From assembly GCA_023428785.1 (NCBI GenBank), contig JAEYWU010000019.1, positions 1 through 61,120 of the forward strand: DNA of 61,120 bases. The letters run 5' to 3'. Numbering within the stretch: the stretch's first letter is position 1; each line of letters starts with the position of its first letter. The notes below the pieces were generated by a model that was given only the letters and a program-made list of their open reading frames with translations, was not told the DNA's origin and did no database searches. Position numbers and translations under genes: made by a program. Below are positions 33,041 to 46,398 of this stretch, one piece after another. The stretch comes from Pseudomonadota bacterium (GTDB lineage Bacteria; Pseudomonadota; Alphaproteobacteria; Caulobacterales; Caulobacteraceae).

Positions 33041-34972
33041 TCACCCCGCCCGATTTTTTACCAGATCGCCCACCACGCCCGGGTCCGCGAGCGTCGACGT
33101 GTCGCCCAGGTTCGACGTATCCCCCTCGGCGATCTTCCTCAGGATCCGGCGCATGATCTTGCCGGACCGCGTCTTCGGCAGGCCCGGGGCCCACTGGATC
33201 ACATCGGGCGAGGCGATCGGCCCGATCTCGCGGCGGACCGTGGCCACCAGCGCCTTCTTGAGCTCGTCCGAAGGCGTCTCGCCCATCTTGAGCGTGACAT
33301 AGGCCCATACGCCCTGGCCCTTGATGTCGTGCGGATAGCCGACGACGGCGGCTTCTGCGACCGCAGGGTGCTCGACCAGTGCTGACTCGACCTCCGCCGT
33401 CCCCAGCCGGTGGCCCGAGACGTTCAGCACATCGTCGATCCGGCCGGTGATCCAGTAATAGCCGTCGGCGTCGCGGCGGGCTCCGTCACCGGTGAAATAC
33501 TGACCCGGGAAGGTCGAGAAATACGTCTCGAGGAACCGTTCGTGGTCGCCGTAGACCGTCCGCATCTGGCCGGGCCAGCTGTCGGTCAGGGTCAGCGGGC
33601 CTTCCGCCGCCCCATCCAGCGCCTCGCCCTCGTTGGTGACGATCGCGGGAAACACGCCCGGCAACGGCTTGGTCGCTGAACCCGGCTTGAGGTCCGTGGC
33701 CCCCGAGGCTGGCGAGATCAGCACCCCGCCCGTCTCGGTCTGCCACCAGGTATCCACGATCTGGCAGCGGCCGTCACCGACCACCCGGTGGTACCAGAGC
33801 CAGGCCTCCGGATTGATCGGCTCGCCGACCGAACCCAGCAGGCGCAACGACTTGCGGCTGGACCGCTTCACCGGCTCATCGCCCTCGCGCATCAGCGACC
33901 GGATCGCCGTCGGCGCCGTGTAGAAGACCCCGACATTGTGCTTGTCGATCACCTCCCAGAACCGGCCCGCGTCGGGATAGGTCGGGACACCCTCGAACAT
34001 CAGGCTGGTCACCCCGTTCGCGAGCGGTCCGTAGACGATGTAGCTGTGGCCCGTGACCCAGCCCACATCGGCCGTGCACCAGTAGATCTCGCCTTCCCGG
34101 CAGTCGAACACCCGCTGATGGGTGTAGCTGGCCCAGGCAAGATATCCGCCGGTGGTGTGCAATACCCCCTTGGGCTTCCCCGTCGATCCGGAGGTGTAGA
34201 GGATGAACAGCGGGTCCTCCGCCCCCATCGGCTCGGGCGCACAGTCCGCATCGACCGACATCGGATCATAGAGGACGTCGCGGCCTTCGGTCATCGCGAC
34301 CTCGGCGCCGGTCCGCCGGACCATCAGCACAGTGTCGACGCCCGAGACCTTGGTCAGGGCCGCATCGACGTTGGCCTTGAGCGGGATGCTCTTGCCGCCC
34401 CGCAGCCCCTCGTCGGCGGTGATCACCACGGTCGAGCCGCAGTCCTCGATCCGGCCAGCCAGGCTGTCCGGCGAAAAACCGCCGAAGACCACCGAATGCA
34501 CCGCCCCGATCCGTGAGCAGGCCAGCATGGCCCAGGCCGCCTCCGGGATCATCGGCAGATAGATGGTGACCCGGTCGCCCTTCCTGACCCCATGCGCCTT
34601 GAAGACATTGGCCATCCGGCACACGGCCTCGTGGGCCTCGCGATAGGTGAAGGCCCGGGATTCCGATGGATCGTCACCCTCCCAAAGGATCGCCACCTGA
34701 TCGCCTCGCGTCTCCAGGTGCCGGTCCAGGCAGTTGAAGGACACATTCAGGATCCCGTCCTCGAACCAGCGGATCCGAAAGTCCTCCTTGCGGAACGAGA
34801 CGTCCTTGATCTTGGTGAAGGGCCGCATCCAGTCGAGCCGCCCGCCAACCTCGCGCCAGAAGCCCTCCGGGTCCGCCGCCGCCCGCGCCCGCTCGGTTTC
34901 CAGCGAGCTTGCGTCTAGGCTGCCGCCCCGCGCCTGTTCGGGCGTGACCGGAAAGAGCGCGTCGTGGCTCAT
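33041..34972 (-). CDS. acs: Acetate-CoA ligase (acetyl-CoA synthetase)
   Basis: Activates acetate with ATP and CoA to acetyl-CoA via acetyl-AMP. The 643-residue protein has the core motif LFILYTSGSTGKPKGVLHTTGGYL, WCTADVGWVTGHSYIVYGPL, the WWQTETGG motif (VDTWWQTETGGVLISP) and the C-terminal lysine in PKTRSGKIMRRILRKIAEG, the site acetylated in regulated Acs enzymes. An ideal Shine-Dalgarno, GGAGGAATCCC, precedes the chosen ATG and rules out the longer open frame upstream. Divergent from the creatininase gene with 116 bases between starts. Confidence 0.96.
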   Translation of the reverse strand: MSHDALFPVTPEQARGGSLDASSLETERARAAADPEGFWREVGGRLDWMRPFTKIKDVSFRKEDFRIRWFEDGILNVSFNCLDRHLETRGDQVAILWEGDDPSESRAFTYREAHEAVCRMANVFKAHGVRKGDRVTIYLPMIPEAAWAMLACSRIGAVHSVVFGGFSPDSLAGRIEDCGSTVVITADEGLRGGKSIPLKANVDAALTKVSGVDTVLMVRRTGAEVAMTEGRDVLYDPMSVDADCAPEPMGAEDPLFILYTSGSTGKPKGVLHTTGGYLAWASYTHQRVFDCREGEIYWCTADVGWVTGHSYIVYGPLANGVTSLMFEGVPTYPDAGRFWEVIDKHNVGVFYTAPTAIRSLMREGDEPVKRSSRKSLRLLGSVGEPINPEAWLWYHRVVGDGRCQIVDTWWQTETGGVLISPASGATDLKPGSATKPLPGVFPAIVTNEGEALDGAAEGPLTLTDSWPGQMRTVYGDHERFLETYFSTFPGQYFTGDGARRDADGYYWITGRIDDVLNVSGHRLGTAEVESALVEHPAVAEAAVVGYPHDIKGQGVWAYVTLKMGETPSDELKKALVATVRREIGPIASPDVIQWAPGLPKTRSGKIMRRILRKIAEGDTSNLGDTSTLADPGVVGDLVKNRAG

Positions 34973-35088
34973 GGGATTCCTCCTATCGGCGTTCCGTCTG
35001 TTTTGGTCGCGGCTTCGCCCGTCTTCCAGTATGGGGCGGACAATTCCAAGCCAAGGCCGCCAACTGAATTGGCCGGAGACCTGTCGCA

Positions 35089-35844
35089 ATGTTGATCCAC
35101 CTGTCGTCCTGGCCCGAGATCGAGGCCCGGCTTACCCAGACCAAGACGGTCGTGATTCCGATCGGTTCCAACGAACAGCACGGCCCGACGGGCCTGCTCG
35201 GCACCGACTGGCTCTGCCCGGAGATCATCTCACACGCCGCTGAAAAGCAGGACGAGAGCCTGGTCGTCGCCCCGACCTTCAATATCGGCATGGCCCAGCA
35301 TCACCTGGCCTTCCCCGGCACCATTACGCTGCGCCCGTCGACCTTCATGGCCGCGATCTCGGACTGGGTCTCGTCCCTGACCCGCCACGGCTTCGAGCGG
35401 ATCTATTTCCTCAACGGCCACGGCGGTAACGTCGCGACCATCGAGGCCGCCTTCGCCGAGATCTACGCCGAGTGGTCCTTCGCCGAGGAGCGCACGCCCT
35501 TCATCCTCAAGCTGAAGAACTGGTGGGACCTGCCCGGCGTGCACAGCCTGTGCACGAAGATGTTCCCGACCGGCCACGGTATGCACGCGACCCCGTCCGA
35601 GATCGCCGTCACCCAGGCCGCCTACCCCGACCGCATCAAGACCGCCGTCATGGAGCCCAGGATCGCCCCGGTCGGCCCGATCCGCGACGCGCTCGACTAC
35701 CGCGCCCGCTTCCCCGACGGCCGCATCGGCTCGGACCCGCTGCTGGCTACGCCGGAACTGGGCCAGCAGATCATTGACGCCTCGGTGAAGGCGTTGTTCG
35801 AGGACGTGAAGGCCTTCTCCGCCGAGCAAATCCCGGGCCTCTGA
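35089..35844 (+). CDS. Creatininase family protein
   Basis: A 251-residue metal-dependent hydrolase of the creatininase superfamily, which includes creatinine amidohydrolase and enzymes of riboflavin/F420 and mycofactocin pathways. Metal-ligand motifs are present: GSNEQHGPTGLLGTDW with Glu29, His31 and Asp40, and FLNGHGGNVATIEAAF. THGMHATPSEIAVTQ-like GHGMHATPSEIA provides the later acidic ligand. Substrate cannot be assigned: a lone gene beside acs is not a creatinine-degradation locus. The 5' region shares 116 bases with divergent acs. Confidence 0.85.
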   Translation: MLIHLSSWPEIEARLTQTKTVVIPIGSNEQHGPTGLLGTDWLCPEIISHAAEKQDESLVVAPTFNIGMAQHHLAFPGTITLRPSTFMAAISDWVSSLTRHGFERIYFLNGHGGNVATIEAAFAEIYAEWSFAEERTPFILKLKNWWDLPGVHSLCTKMFPTGHGMHATPSEIAVTQAAYPDRIKTAVMEPRIAPVGPIRDALDYRARFPDGRIGSDPLLATPELGQQIIDASVKALFEDVKAFSAEQIPGL

Positions 35845-35850
35845 GGCCCG

Positions 35851-36333
35851 CTATTCCTCGGCGATCGCGCCCATTTCCAGCGCGAACAGCGGCGCGACCG
35901 ACGCGAACAGACGCATGTGTTCGGTCATACCTTCCCAGGTCGCGCCCGGGGTGATCAGCACATCATACTGGGCCACGGCCGCCGTACCGCCCTGGGCCTC
36001 GATCTCGAACGCCTTGAGATAGCGCCGCTCCAGGTTCCAGCGCTCGACCGCCCCCTCGGGGATCTGCGGAATCAGAAAGGCCGCCGAGAACTGCCACGAG
36101 GCGCAACGTCCGGCCTCGCAGTCGAAGCCGTTCAGGTCCCACGACACGCCATTGGCGCCCGACGCCACGCCGGGCGTCTCACCCTGGCTGCGCACCGCCG
36201 CATCCAGGCCCTGCCCCTGTAGCCAGCTCACGATCTCCGGGGCGGTCGCCCCGCCCTGCGGCAGGGGTCGAGCCTGGGCGGCGCCGGCGGCCAGCGAAAC
36301 GGCGGCGGTAGTGATCAGCAGGGTGCGCAGCAT
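35851..36333 (-). CDS. Secreted YbjN-domain protein
   Basis: A 160-residue exported protein with a signal peptide ending GAAQA (about residue 21) and a YbjN (sensory transduction regulator) domain: GVSWDLNGFDCEAGRCASWQFSAAF, then VERWNLERRYLKAFEIEAQGGTAAVAQYDVLI and a final Thr-Glu-His-containing helix. The WN..RRY..A segment is the family hallmark. Function unknown; E. coli YbjN affects motility and stress but is cytoplasmic. The ATG chosen has GAGGA nine bases ahead and starts the signal peptide. Convergent with the creatininase gene (6-base gap). Confidence 0.78.
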   Translation of the reverse strand: MLRTLLITTAAVSLAAGAAQARPLPQGGATAPEIVSWLQGQGLDAAVRSQGETPGVASGANGVSWDLNGFDCEAGRCASWQFSAAFLIPQIPEGAVERWNLERRYLKAFEIEAQGGTAAVAQYDVLITPGATWEGMTEHMRLFASVAPLFALEMGAIAEE

Positions 36334-36508
36334 CAGGTCCTCGTCAGGTTCGGCTTCCTCTTTAGCGCGTGACATGGCCGCAGCAAGGCGAACGCTGTCG
36401 TGCATCCGAACCCGCCCTTCGCACGTATTGCCTTCCCGGGTGGGGTGAGCCTGCACGCGCGGCGGCCCTCGTCGCGCGTGAACATCGAGCGCTCACGGGA
36501 GGTTCCTC

Positions 36509-37324
36509 ATGCGCAAACTGCTTCTGACCACCGCCGCCTTCGCGGTGATCTCCAGCCCAGCCTTCGCCCAGGACTGGTCCGGTCCCTATGTCGCGGGCAT
36601 GATCGGCTACGCCACCGGCGACGACGACGGCTCCGAAACCCTCGTCTTCGACACCAATCAGGATGGTGAGTTCGACAACACCGTCCTGACCACCGCCCCG
36701 GCCAACGCCTTCTCGCCTGGCTTCTGCGACGGCGTGGCCCAGGGAACCACGCCGGGCGCCGGCTGCTCCGCCGATGACGACTCCGGCGTCGATGTCGGCC
36801 TGCGCGCCGGCTACGACTGGCAAACCGGCAATGTGGTTTACGGCGTCGTCGGTGACGTCAGCCGCGCCGACATCAGCGATTCCGTGACCGGCTTCTCGAC
36901 GACCCCGGCCAACTACGTCATGAGCCGCGAGATCAACTATGTGGCGGGCCTGCGCGGCCGGCTCGGCTTCGCCATGGGTCGGACCCTCATCTACGGCACC
37001 GCCGGCATCGCCTATGGCGACCTCGACCGCAGCTTCACGACCAGCAACGGCGCCAACAGCTTTACCGAGCGCGACAATGACGGCGTCTGGGGTCCCCAGT
37101 ACGGTGTCGGCGCCGAATGGGCCTTCAGCGACCGCTTGAGCATCGGCGCGGAGGCTCTTTGGACCTCGCTGACCGACGAGGACTACACCGTCCGCGCCGG
37201 TCCGGGCTCCGCGCCGCCGACCAACCCCTTCCTGCTGGTCGATCCCACCGGCACGGACATCCGGCGCTCCAATGACCGGATGGACTTTGGGTCGCTGAGA
37301 TTCACGGCCAGCTACCGCTTCTAG
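36509..37324 (+). CDS. Outer-membrane beta-barrel protein (OmpA/opacity-like porin family)
   Basis: A 271-residue exported protein. Signal peptide ends SSPAFAQ at about residue 21; the mature start DWSGPYVAGMIGYATG is typical of the alphaproteobacterial 8-stranded OMP family. Alternating hydrophobic strands recur (VDVGLRAGYDWQTGNVVYGVVGDVS; YVAGLRGRLGFAMGRTLIYGTAGIAYG; YGVGAEWAFSDRLSIGAEALWTSL), and the chain ends in aromatic Phe (FTASYRF), the outer-membrane sorting signal. A Cys pair (GFCDGVAQ...GAGCSAD) in a long loop could form a disulfide. GGGAGG precedes the ATG; a strong terminator follows. Confidence 0.85.
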   Translation: MRKLLLTTAAFAVISSPAFAQDWSGPYVAGMIGYATGDDDGSETLVFDTNQDGEFDNTVLTTAPANAFSPGFCDGVAQGTTPGAGCSADDDSGVDVGLRAGYDWQTGNVVYGVVGDVSRADISDSVTGFSTTPANYVMSREINYVAGLRGRLGFAMGRTLIYGTAGIAYGDLDRSFTTSNGANSFTERDNDGVWGPQYGVGAEWAFSDRLSIGAEALWTSLTDEDYTVRAGPGSAPPTNPFLLVDPTGTDIRRSNDRMDFGSLRFTASYRF

Positions 37325-37343
37325 GATCACAGCACGTAACGAG

Positions 37344-37384
37344 CGGCCCCGCCGGGCGACCGGCGGGGCCGTTTCGCGTTTTGG
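37344..37384 (+). terminator. Strong intrinsic terminator after the beta-barrel gene
   Basis: A perfect 11-bp stem, CGGCCCCGCCG with CGGCGGGGCCG, closes a 6-base loop (GGCGAC) and is followed by TTTCGCGTTTT. It begins 19 bases after the stop codon. Confidence 0.9.
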
Positions 37385-37469
37385 GGCTTGGCCCGGGCGA
37401 CGCCAAAGCCTATCGGTCCGCTCAGATAAGGGTCGCGCGACAAGGACGACCCAGCTTCGGGAAGACATC

Positions 37470-40400
37470 ATGGACGGCGGCCAAACCGCACTCACCCGCA
37501 AATCCCTCGAGGATGCTTTCGCCCGTGAAATCGGCGCCCAGTCGCTGGGAGAGATGGAGCAGGCCTTCCTGGCCCAGGCCCACGACGATTACATCGAGGA
37601 CGAGGCCCCCGGCATCGACGGAGCGGCTTTCGCACGAATCCTCGCCCGCTTCTGGGCCTTCGCCGAAGAGCGTCAGGCCGGCTCGCCGCCGGCGGTGCGC
37701 GTTCGCCCCGCCCACGAGGCTGAGGTCGACGCCCCCTATGACCTGATCGAGATCGTCCAGGATGACGGTCCCTTCCTCGTCGACAGTGTGATGGGAGATC
37801 TGGCGGAAGCCGGCGTTTCCGTCCGCGCCATGTTCCACCCCTTGATCGGCTGCCGCCGCGCCGAGGGCGGCGAACGCAAGCCCTGCGCCGAGACCCGCGA
37901 GTCAATGATCCTGGTCATCGTCGACCCGATGACCCAGGAACGCCGTGACGCCATCCGTCGCGGCCTCAACGAGACCCTGGCTGACGTCCGCATGGCGGTC
38001 GACGACCACACCGCCATGGCCGAGCTCATGGCCGAGTCGATCGAGCGCCTCGAAGCGGGCGCTCCCGGCGTTGACCGCGACACCCTCGACGAAGGCGTAG
38101 CCTTCCTCCGCTGGCTCGAAGCCGAACACTTCGTCTTCCTGGGCGCCCGCGACGTGGACTATCCGCGGGACGACAAGGGTGGCTATGCCACCCACGAAGC
38201 CCTGCGCCAGCGCATCGACGGCCTGGGCGTCCTGCGCGACCTGAGCCGCCCGATCCTGCGCCAGACGCACGAGACCGCCTCGCTTTCCAGCGCCCTTCAG
38301 CGCCGCGCCGAGAACGGCGAGCCGGTGGTGGTGGCCAAGGCCAATCTGCGCTCACGCGTCCATCGCCGCGTCCACATGGACTACGTTTCGGTGCTCCGTT
38401 ACGGCGACGACGGTCGGCCCTCGGGCGAGACCCGGTTCGTCGGCCTGTTCACCTCGGAGGCCTATGACAAGGCCGCCTTCGATGTGCCGCTGGTCCGCGC
38501 CAAGGCCAAAAATGTGCTGGCCCGCGCCGACAAGGCCGAGGGCACTCATAATCACAAGCGCCTCAAGAACATCCTTGAGACCTTCCCCCGGGATGAGCTG
38601 TTCCAGGTGGGCGAGGACGAGCTCCTCTCCACCACCTTGGGCATCCTGCACCTGAACGACCGCCCGCGGGTCAAGCTGTTCACCCGCAAGGACCCGTTCG
38701 ACCGCTTCCTGTCGATCCTCGCCTATGTGCCGCGCGACCGTTACGACGCAGGCGTGCGCGAGCGCATTGGCCGCATCCTGGCCGAGGCCTGGGGTGGCCG
38801 GATGTCGGCCTTCTATCCTCAGCTCAGCGAGGCCCCGCTGGTGCGGGTCCACTACATCATCGGCGTCACGCCCAACGCCCACCCCGAGCCCGATCCGGCC
38901 GAGCTGGAACGGCGCGTGGTCGAGGCCGCGCGCGGCTGGGCCGACCGCTTCGAACAGGCCGCTCGTGACCTGGGCCTCGCCGATGCCGGCATCGGCGCCT
39001 TGACCCGCAACTGGGCCGAGGCCTTTCCGGCCGGTTATCGCGATCGCTATGACGCCCGCGAGGCCCTGACCGATCTGGGCGAGGTCGACCGACTCGGCGC
39101 CGCCGACGTCGTCGTGCGCGCCTTCCGCACCCCCGCGGATTCAAACCTGCAGTTCCGGTTCAAACTCTATCGACGCGGCCGCCCGGCCCCGCTGGCCGAA
39201 GTCCTGCCGATCCTGTCCGACATGGGCCTCAAGGCGCTGGAAGAGTACGGCCACGCCGTTCGGCCCGGCGAAGGTGACCCCATCTACATCCACGAGTTCC
39301 TGCTTGAGGATCCGCGGGGCAGCGACCTGGTGTTCGCCGATGTGAAGGATCCATTCGAGGCCGCCTTCTCGGCGGTCTGGGCCGAACACACCGAATCCGA
39401 CGGCTTTAATCGCCTGGTGCTCGAACTGGGCGTCGGCTGGCGCGACGCGGCTCTGGTCCGCGCGCTCGCCAAATACCGCCAGCAGTCTGGTCTGGATCCC
39501 TCGCAGGCGACCCAGGAAGAAGCCCTGCGCGAATACCCCGGCGTGTCACGCAAGATCCTCGAGATCTTCCGCGCCAAGTTCGATCCGGATCGCGACGGCG
39601 ACGCCGAGGCGCGCGGCAAGATCGTCGACAAGCTGTTCGCCCAGGCCGAGGCCGGCCTGCAGGCGGTCAAGAGCCTGGACCATGACCGCGTCCTGCGCCG
39701 CCTGCTGCTGCTGGTCATGGCGATCAAGCGGACCAACTTCTACCAGACTTCGGGCGACCCGGATCATCCGGCCAAGCCCTACATCTCGTTCAAGGTCGCC
39801 TCGCGCGAGCTGGCCGACCTGCCGGCGCCCAAGCCCTACCGCGAGATCTTCGTCTGGGCCCCGCACATTGAGGGCGTGCACCTGCGCTTCGGCCCCGTCG
39901 CGCGCGGCGGCCTGCGCTGGTCCGATCGCCGTGACGACTTCCGCACCGAGGTGCTGGGTCTGGTGAAGGCCCAGCAGGTCAAGAACGCCGTCATCGTGCC
40001 CGTCGGCTCCAAGGGCGGCTTCTTCGCCAAGCATCAGGCCCGCGTGGCCAAGGCCTCGGGCGGCGACCGCGACGCGATCCAGCAGGAAGGCATCCGCGCC
40101 TATCGCACCTTCCTGTCGGGCCTTCTGGACATCACCGACAACATCCTGTCCGACGGCTCGGTGAAGCGGCCTGACCGCGTCGTCGCCTGGGAAGGTGACG
40201 ACCCCTATCTCGTCGTGGCCGCCGACAAGGGCACTGCCACCTTCTCGGACATCGCCAACGGCATCTCGGAGTCCTACGGCTTCTGGCTGGGCGACGCCTT
40301 CGCGTCGGGCGGCTCGGCCGGCTACGACCACAAGGTCATGGGCATCACCGCCCGGGGCGCCTGGGAAGCGGTCAAGCGTCACTTCATGGAGATGGGCAAG

Positions 40401-42338
40401 GACATCCAGTCCGAGCCCTTCACGGTCGTCGGCGTCGGCGACATGGCCGGCGACGTCTTCGGCAACGGCATGCTGCTGTCCAAGCAGATCCGCCTCGTGG
40501 CCGCCTTCAACCACATGCACATCTTCATCGATCCCGACCCCGATCCGGCCTCGAGCTGGGTCGAGCGGGACCGCTTGTTCAAGCTGCCGCGCTCGACCTG
40601 GGCCGATTACGATGCATCCAAGATATCCAAGGGCGGCGGCGTCTTCTCGCGCGACGAGAAGTCACTCAAGCTGACGCCTGAGATCAAGGCCGTGCTCGAC
40701 ATCGAGGAAGATGAGCTGACGCCCGCCGACCTGATGCGGGCCATCCTGAAGTCCAACACCGAACTGCTCTATCTCGGCGGCATTGGCACCTATGTGCGGG
40801 CGCCCAACGAGACCGACCTGCAGGTCGGCGACAAGGCCAATGACGCTATCCGCGTCGAGGCCGGAGAGCTGCGCGTCAAGGTGATCGGCGAGGGCGCTAA
40901 CCTCGGCCTCACCCAGGCCGGCCGCATCGCCTTCGCCCGCAACGGCGGCCGCATCAACACCGACGCCATCGACAACTCGGCGGGCGTCGACAGCTCGGAC
41001 CACGAGGTCAATATCAAGATCCTCACCGGCGCCGTCGAGGCCGCCGGCAAGCTGGATCGCGCGAAGCGCAACGTGCTCCTCGCCTCCATGACGGATGAGG
41101 TCGCCCACAAGGTACTGGCTCACAACTACGACCAGACCCTGGCCGTGTCCCTTCAGGAGCGCACCGCCGCCGCCGACGTCGACGCCCACGCCCGCTTCAT
41201 GGCGCGCCTGGAGCAGGCCGGTAAGCTCGACCGCAAGGTCGAGGGCCTGCCCACGGCTCAGCAGATGGCTGATCTGGCCCAGGCCGGTCTTGGCCTGACC
41301 CGGCCCGAGCTGGCGGTCCTGACCGCCTACGGCAAGCTGGAGCTCGACGCCGAAATCGTAGCGGGCAAGGCGCCGGACGATCCCTTCTTCGAAGAGACCC
41401 TTGTCCGCTACTTCCCCGGACCGCTGGCCGTCTACGAAGACGAGATGCAGCGCCACCGCCTGCGCCGCGAGATCATCTCCACGGTCCTGTCCAACGAGAT
41501 CGTCAACATGTGCGGCGCCACCTTCGGCTCCCGCCTCAAGCAGTCAGCTGACGGCGACACCGACTCACTCGTCACCGCCTTCGAGGCAGCGCGGCGCGTC
41601 TTCCGGCTCGATGAAGCCTGGGACGCCGTCTCGGCGCTCGACCTCAAGATCCCGGCCGAGGCCCAACTGGCGCTCTACGGCGAAATCCAGATCGTCCTGC
41701 GTCGCCAGACCTTCTGGCTGGCCCGCCGGGCACGGGGCTCCTCTGGTGGCGTCCAGGCCTTGATCGACGCCTACCGCCCTGCCGCCGACGCCCTGCGCAC
41801 CCAGGGCGCCACCGTCCTCTCGAGCTTCGGCAAGGATCTCTATGAGCAGCGCGCCCAGGGCTTCATCGCCGCCGGTGCTCCCGAGGATCTGGCCCGGGCC
41901 GTCGCCATGCTCCGGCCGCTGACCGCGACGAGCGACATCGGCGACCTCGCCAACGCCCTCGGCTGGGACGCCCCCGCCATGGCGCGGCTCTATCACCAGG
42001 TCGGTCTGGCGCTCGGGTTCGACCGTCTGCGTCAGGCCGCCGGCTCACTGGTCACGCGCGATCACTTCGAACGTCTGGCGGTTCGCCGCCTGATCGAGGA
42101 CCTGATGGCGGAACAGTCGTCGCTGACTCGCGCTGTGGCCGCCAACGCCACCGCCGCCGACGGCGCTGACGAGGTCCGCGCCGGCAAGGTCGTGACGGAC
42201 TGGATCGGCCCGCGCGCCTCGACGGTCGATCAGGTCCGCCATACCATCGACGAGATCGACCAGGCCGGTCAGGGCTGGAGCTTCGCCAAGCTGACGATCG
42301 CCAATGTCGCCCTGCGCGACCTGGCGACCTCGGCCTGA
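37470..42338 (+). CDS. gdhZ: NAD-dependent glutamate dehydrogenase, large type
   Basis: Deaminates glutamate to 2-oxoglutarate and ammonia. At 1,622 residues it belongs to the ~180-kDa class. N-terminal ACT-like regulatory regions (DLIEIVQDDGPFLVDSVMGDL) precede the catalytic domain, with KVASRELADLPAPKPYREIFV, the substrate/lysine region GPVARGGLRWSDRRDDFRTEVLGLVKAQQVKNAVIVPVGSKGGF, and the nucleotide region VVGVGDMAGDVFGNGML. In Caulobacter crescentus this enzyme, GdhZ, also couples metabolism to division by acting on FtsZ; whether that holds here is inference. It leads a co-directional run continuing with a universal stress protein and 5-oxoprolinase, which supplies glutamate. Confidence 0.95.
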   Translation: MDGGQTALTRKSLEDAFAREIGAQSLGEMEQAFLAQAHDDYIEDEAPGIDGAAFARILARFWAFAEERQAGSPPAVRVRPAHEAEVDAPYDLIEIVQDDGPFLVDSVMGDLAEAGVSVRAMFHPLIGCRRAEGGERKPCAETRESMILVIVDPMTQERRDAIRRGLNETLADVRMAVDDHTAMAELMAESIERLEAGAPGVDRDTLDEGVAFLRWLEAEHFVFLGARDVDYPRDDKGGYATHEALRQRIDGLGVLRDLSRPILRQTHETASLSSALQRRAENGEPVVVAKANLRSRVHRRVHMDYVSVLRYGDDGRPSGETRFVGLFTSEAYDKAAFDVPLVRAKAKNVLARADKAEGTHNHKRLKNILETFPRDELFQVGEDELLSTTLGILHLNDRPRVKLFTRKDPFDRFLSILAYVPRDRYDAGVRERIGRILAEAWGGRMSAFYPQLSEAPLVRVHYIIGVTPNAHPEPDPAELERRVVEAARGWADRFEQAARDLGLADAGIGALTRNWAEAFPAGYRDRYDAREALTDLGEVDRLGAADVVVRAFRTPADSNLQFRFKLYRRGRPAPLAEVLPILSDMGLKALEEYGHAVRPGEGDPIYIHEFLLEDPRGSDLVFADVKDPFEAAFSAVWAEHTESDGFNRLVLELGVGWRDAALVRALAKYRQQSGLDPSQATQEEALREYPGVSRKILEIFRAKFDPDRDGDAEARGKIVDKLFAQAEAGLQAVKSLDHDRVLRRLLLLVMAIKRTNFYQTSGDPDHPAKPYISFKVASRELADLPAPKPYREIFVWAPHIEGVHLRFGPVARGGLRWSDRRDDFRTEVLGLVKAQQVKNAVIVPVGSKGGFFAKHQARVAKASGGDRDAIQQEGIRAYRTFLSGLLDITDNILSDGSVKRPDRVVAWEGDDPYLVVAADKGTATFSDIANGISESYGFWLGDAFASGGSAGYDHKVMGITARGAWEAVKRHFMEMGKDIQSEPFTVVGVGDMAGDVFGNGMLLSKQIRLVAAFNHMHIFIDPDPDPASSWVERDRLFKLPRSTWADYDASKISKGGGVFSRDEKSLKLTPEIKAVLDIEEDELTPADLMRAILKSNTELLYLGGIGTYVRAPNETDLQVGDKANDAIRVEAGELRVKVIGEGANLGLTQAGRIAFARNGGRINTDAIDNSAGVDSSDHEVNIKILTGAVEAAGKLDRAKRNVLLASMTDEVAHKVLAHNYDQTLAVSLQERTAAADVDAHARFMARLEQAGKLDRKVEGLPTAQQMADLAQAGLGLTRPELAVLTAYGKLELDAEIVAGKAPDDPFFEETLVRYFPGPLAVYEDEMQRHRLRREIISTVLSNEIVNMCGATFGSRLKQSADGDTDSLVTAFEAARRVFRLDEAWDAVSALDLKIPAEAQLALYGEIQIVLRRQTFWLARRARGSSGGVQALIDAYRPAADALRTQGATVLSSFGKDLYEQRAQGFIAAGAPEDLARAVAMLRPLTATSDIGDLANALGWDAPAMARLYHQVGLALGFDRLRQAAGSLVTRDHFERLAVRRLIEDLMAEQSSLTRAVAANATAADGADEVRAGKVVTDWIGPRASTVDQVRHTIDEIDQAGQGWSFAKLTIANVALRDLATSA

Positions 42339-42355
42339 TCGCAACAGGAGGCATG

Positions 42356-42816
42356 ATGCCGCGCAAATTCCTCGTCATCGCCGATGACAGCCAGGAGTTC
42401 GGCGCGGCCCTCCGCTACGCCGCCCGGCGCGCCCGCTCGACCGGCGGGCGTATCGCCCTGCTCAAGGTTCTGCAGCCCTCGACCAATGATTACTTCGCGG
42501 GCGTTCGCGAAGAGATCGAGGCCCAGCTCCGCCAGGACGGCGAGGCCCTGTTGCAGAAGCTCGGCGCCGAGGCCGAGGAGCGGTCGGGCGCCAAGCCTGA
42601 ATTCCTCATCGAGGTCGGCGAAACCCGCGAGGCGATCAAGAAGGTCGCCACGGCCGATCCGGACATCAAGATCCTGGTCCTGGCCTCCGCTGTCGGGGGC
42701 CGCGGGCCCGGCCCGCTGGTCACGGCCCTCGCCAAGGACGGCCTCTATGCCGGCCGGCAGCTGCCGGTGACCGTCGTCCCCGGCGACCTCTCCGACGCGG
42801 AGATCGAGGACCTGGC

Positions 42817-42820
<4 letters not shown>
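42356..42820 (+). CDS. Universal stress protein (UspA family)
   Basis: A 154-residue Usp-fold protein: FLVIADDSQEFGAALRYAARRARSTGGRIALLKVL at the N-terminus and DIKILVLASAVGGRGPGPLVTALA at the C-terminus resemble UspA, although the canonical ATP-binding G-2x-G-9x-G(S/T) is only loosely kept (GGRGPGPLVTAL). Two ATGs are in tandem; the second has GGAGG four bases upstream, the first only one, so the second is preferred. Sits 17 bases after the GDH gene; its stop overlaps the TTG start of the oxoprolinase. Role unknown. Confidence 0.85.

Positions 42821-46394
<3,574 letters not shown>

Positions 46395-46398
<4 letters not shown>

Noticed and set aside
37902..42344. Several minus-strand frames of 100-320 codons inside the GDH gene
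   Set aside because: All are antisense to a well-supported 1,622-residue enzyme and have no recognisable features of their own.
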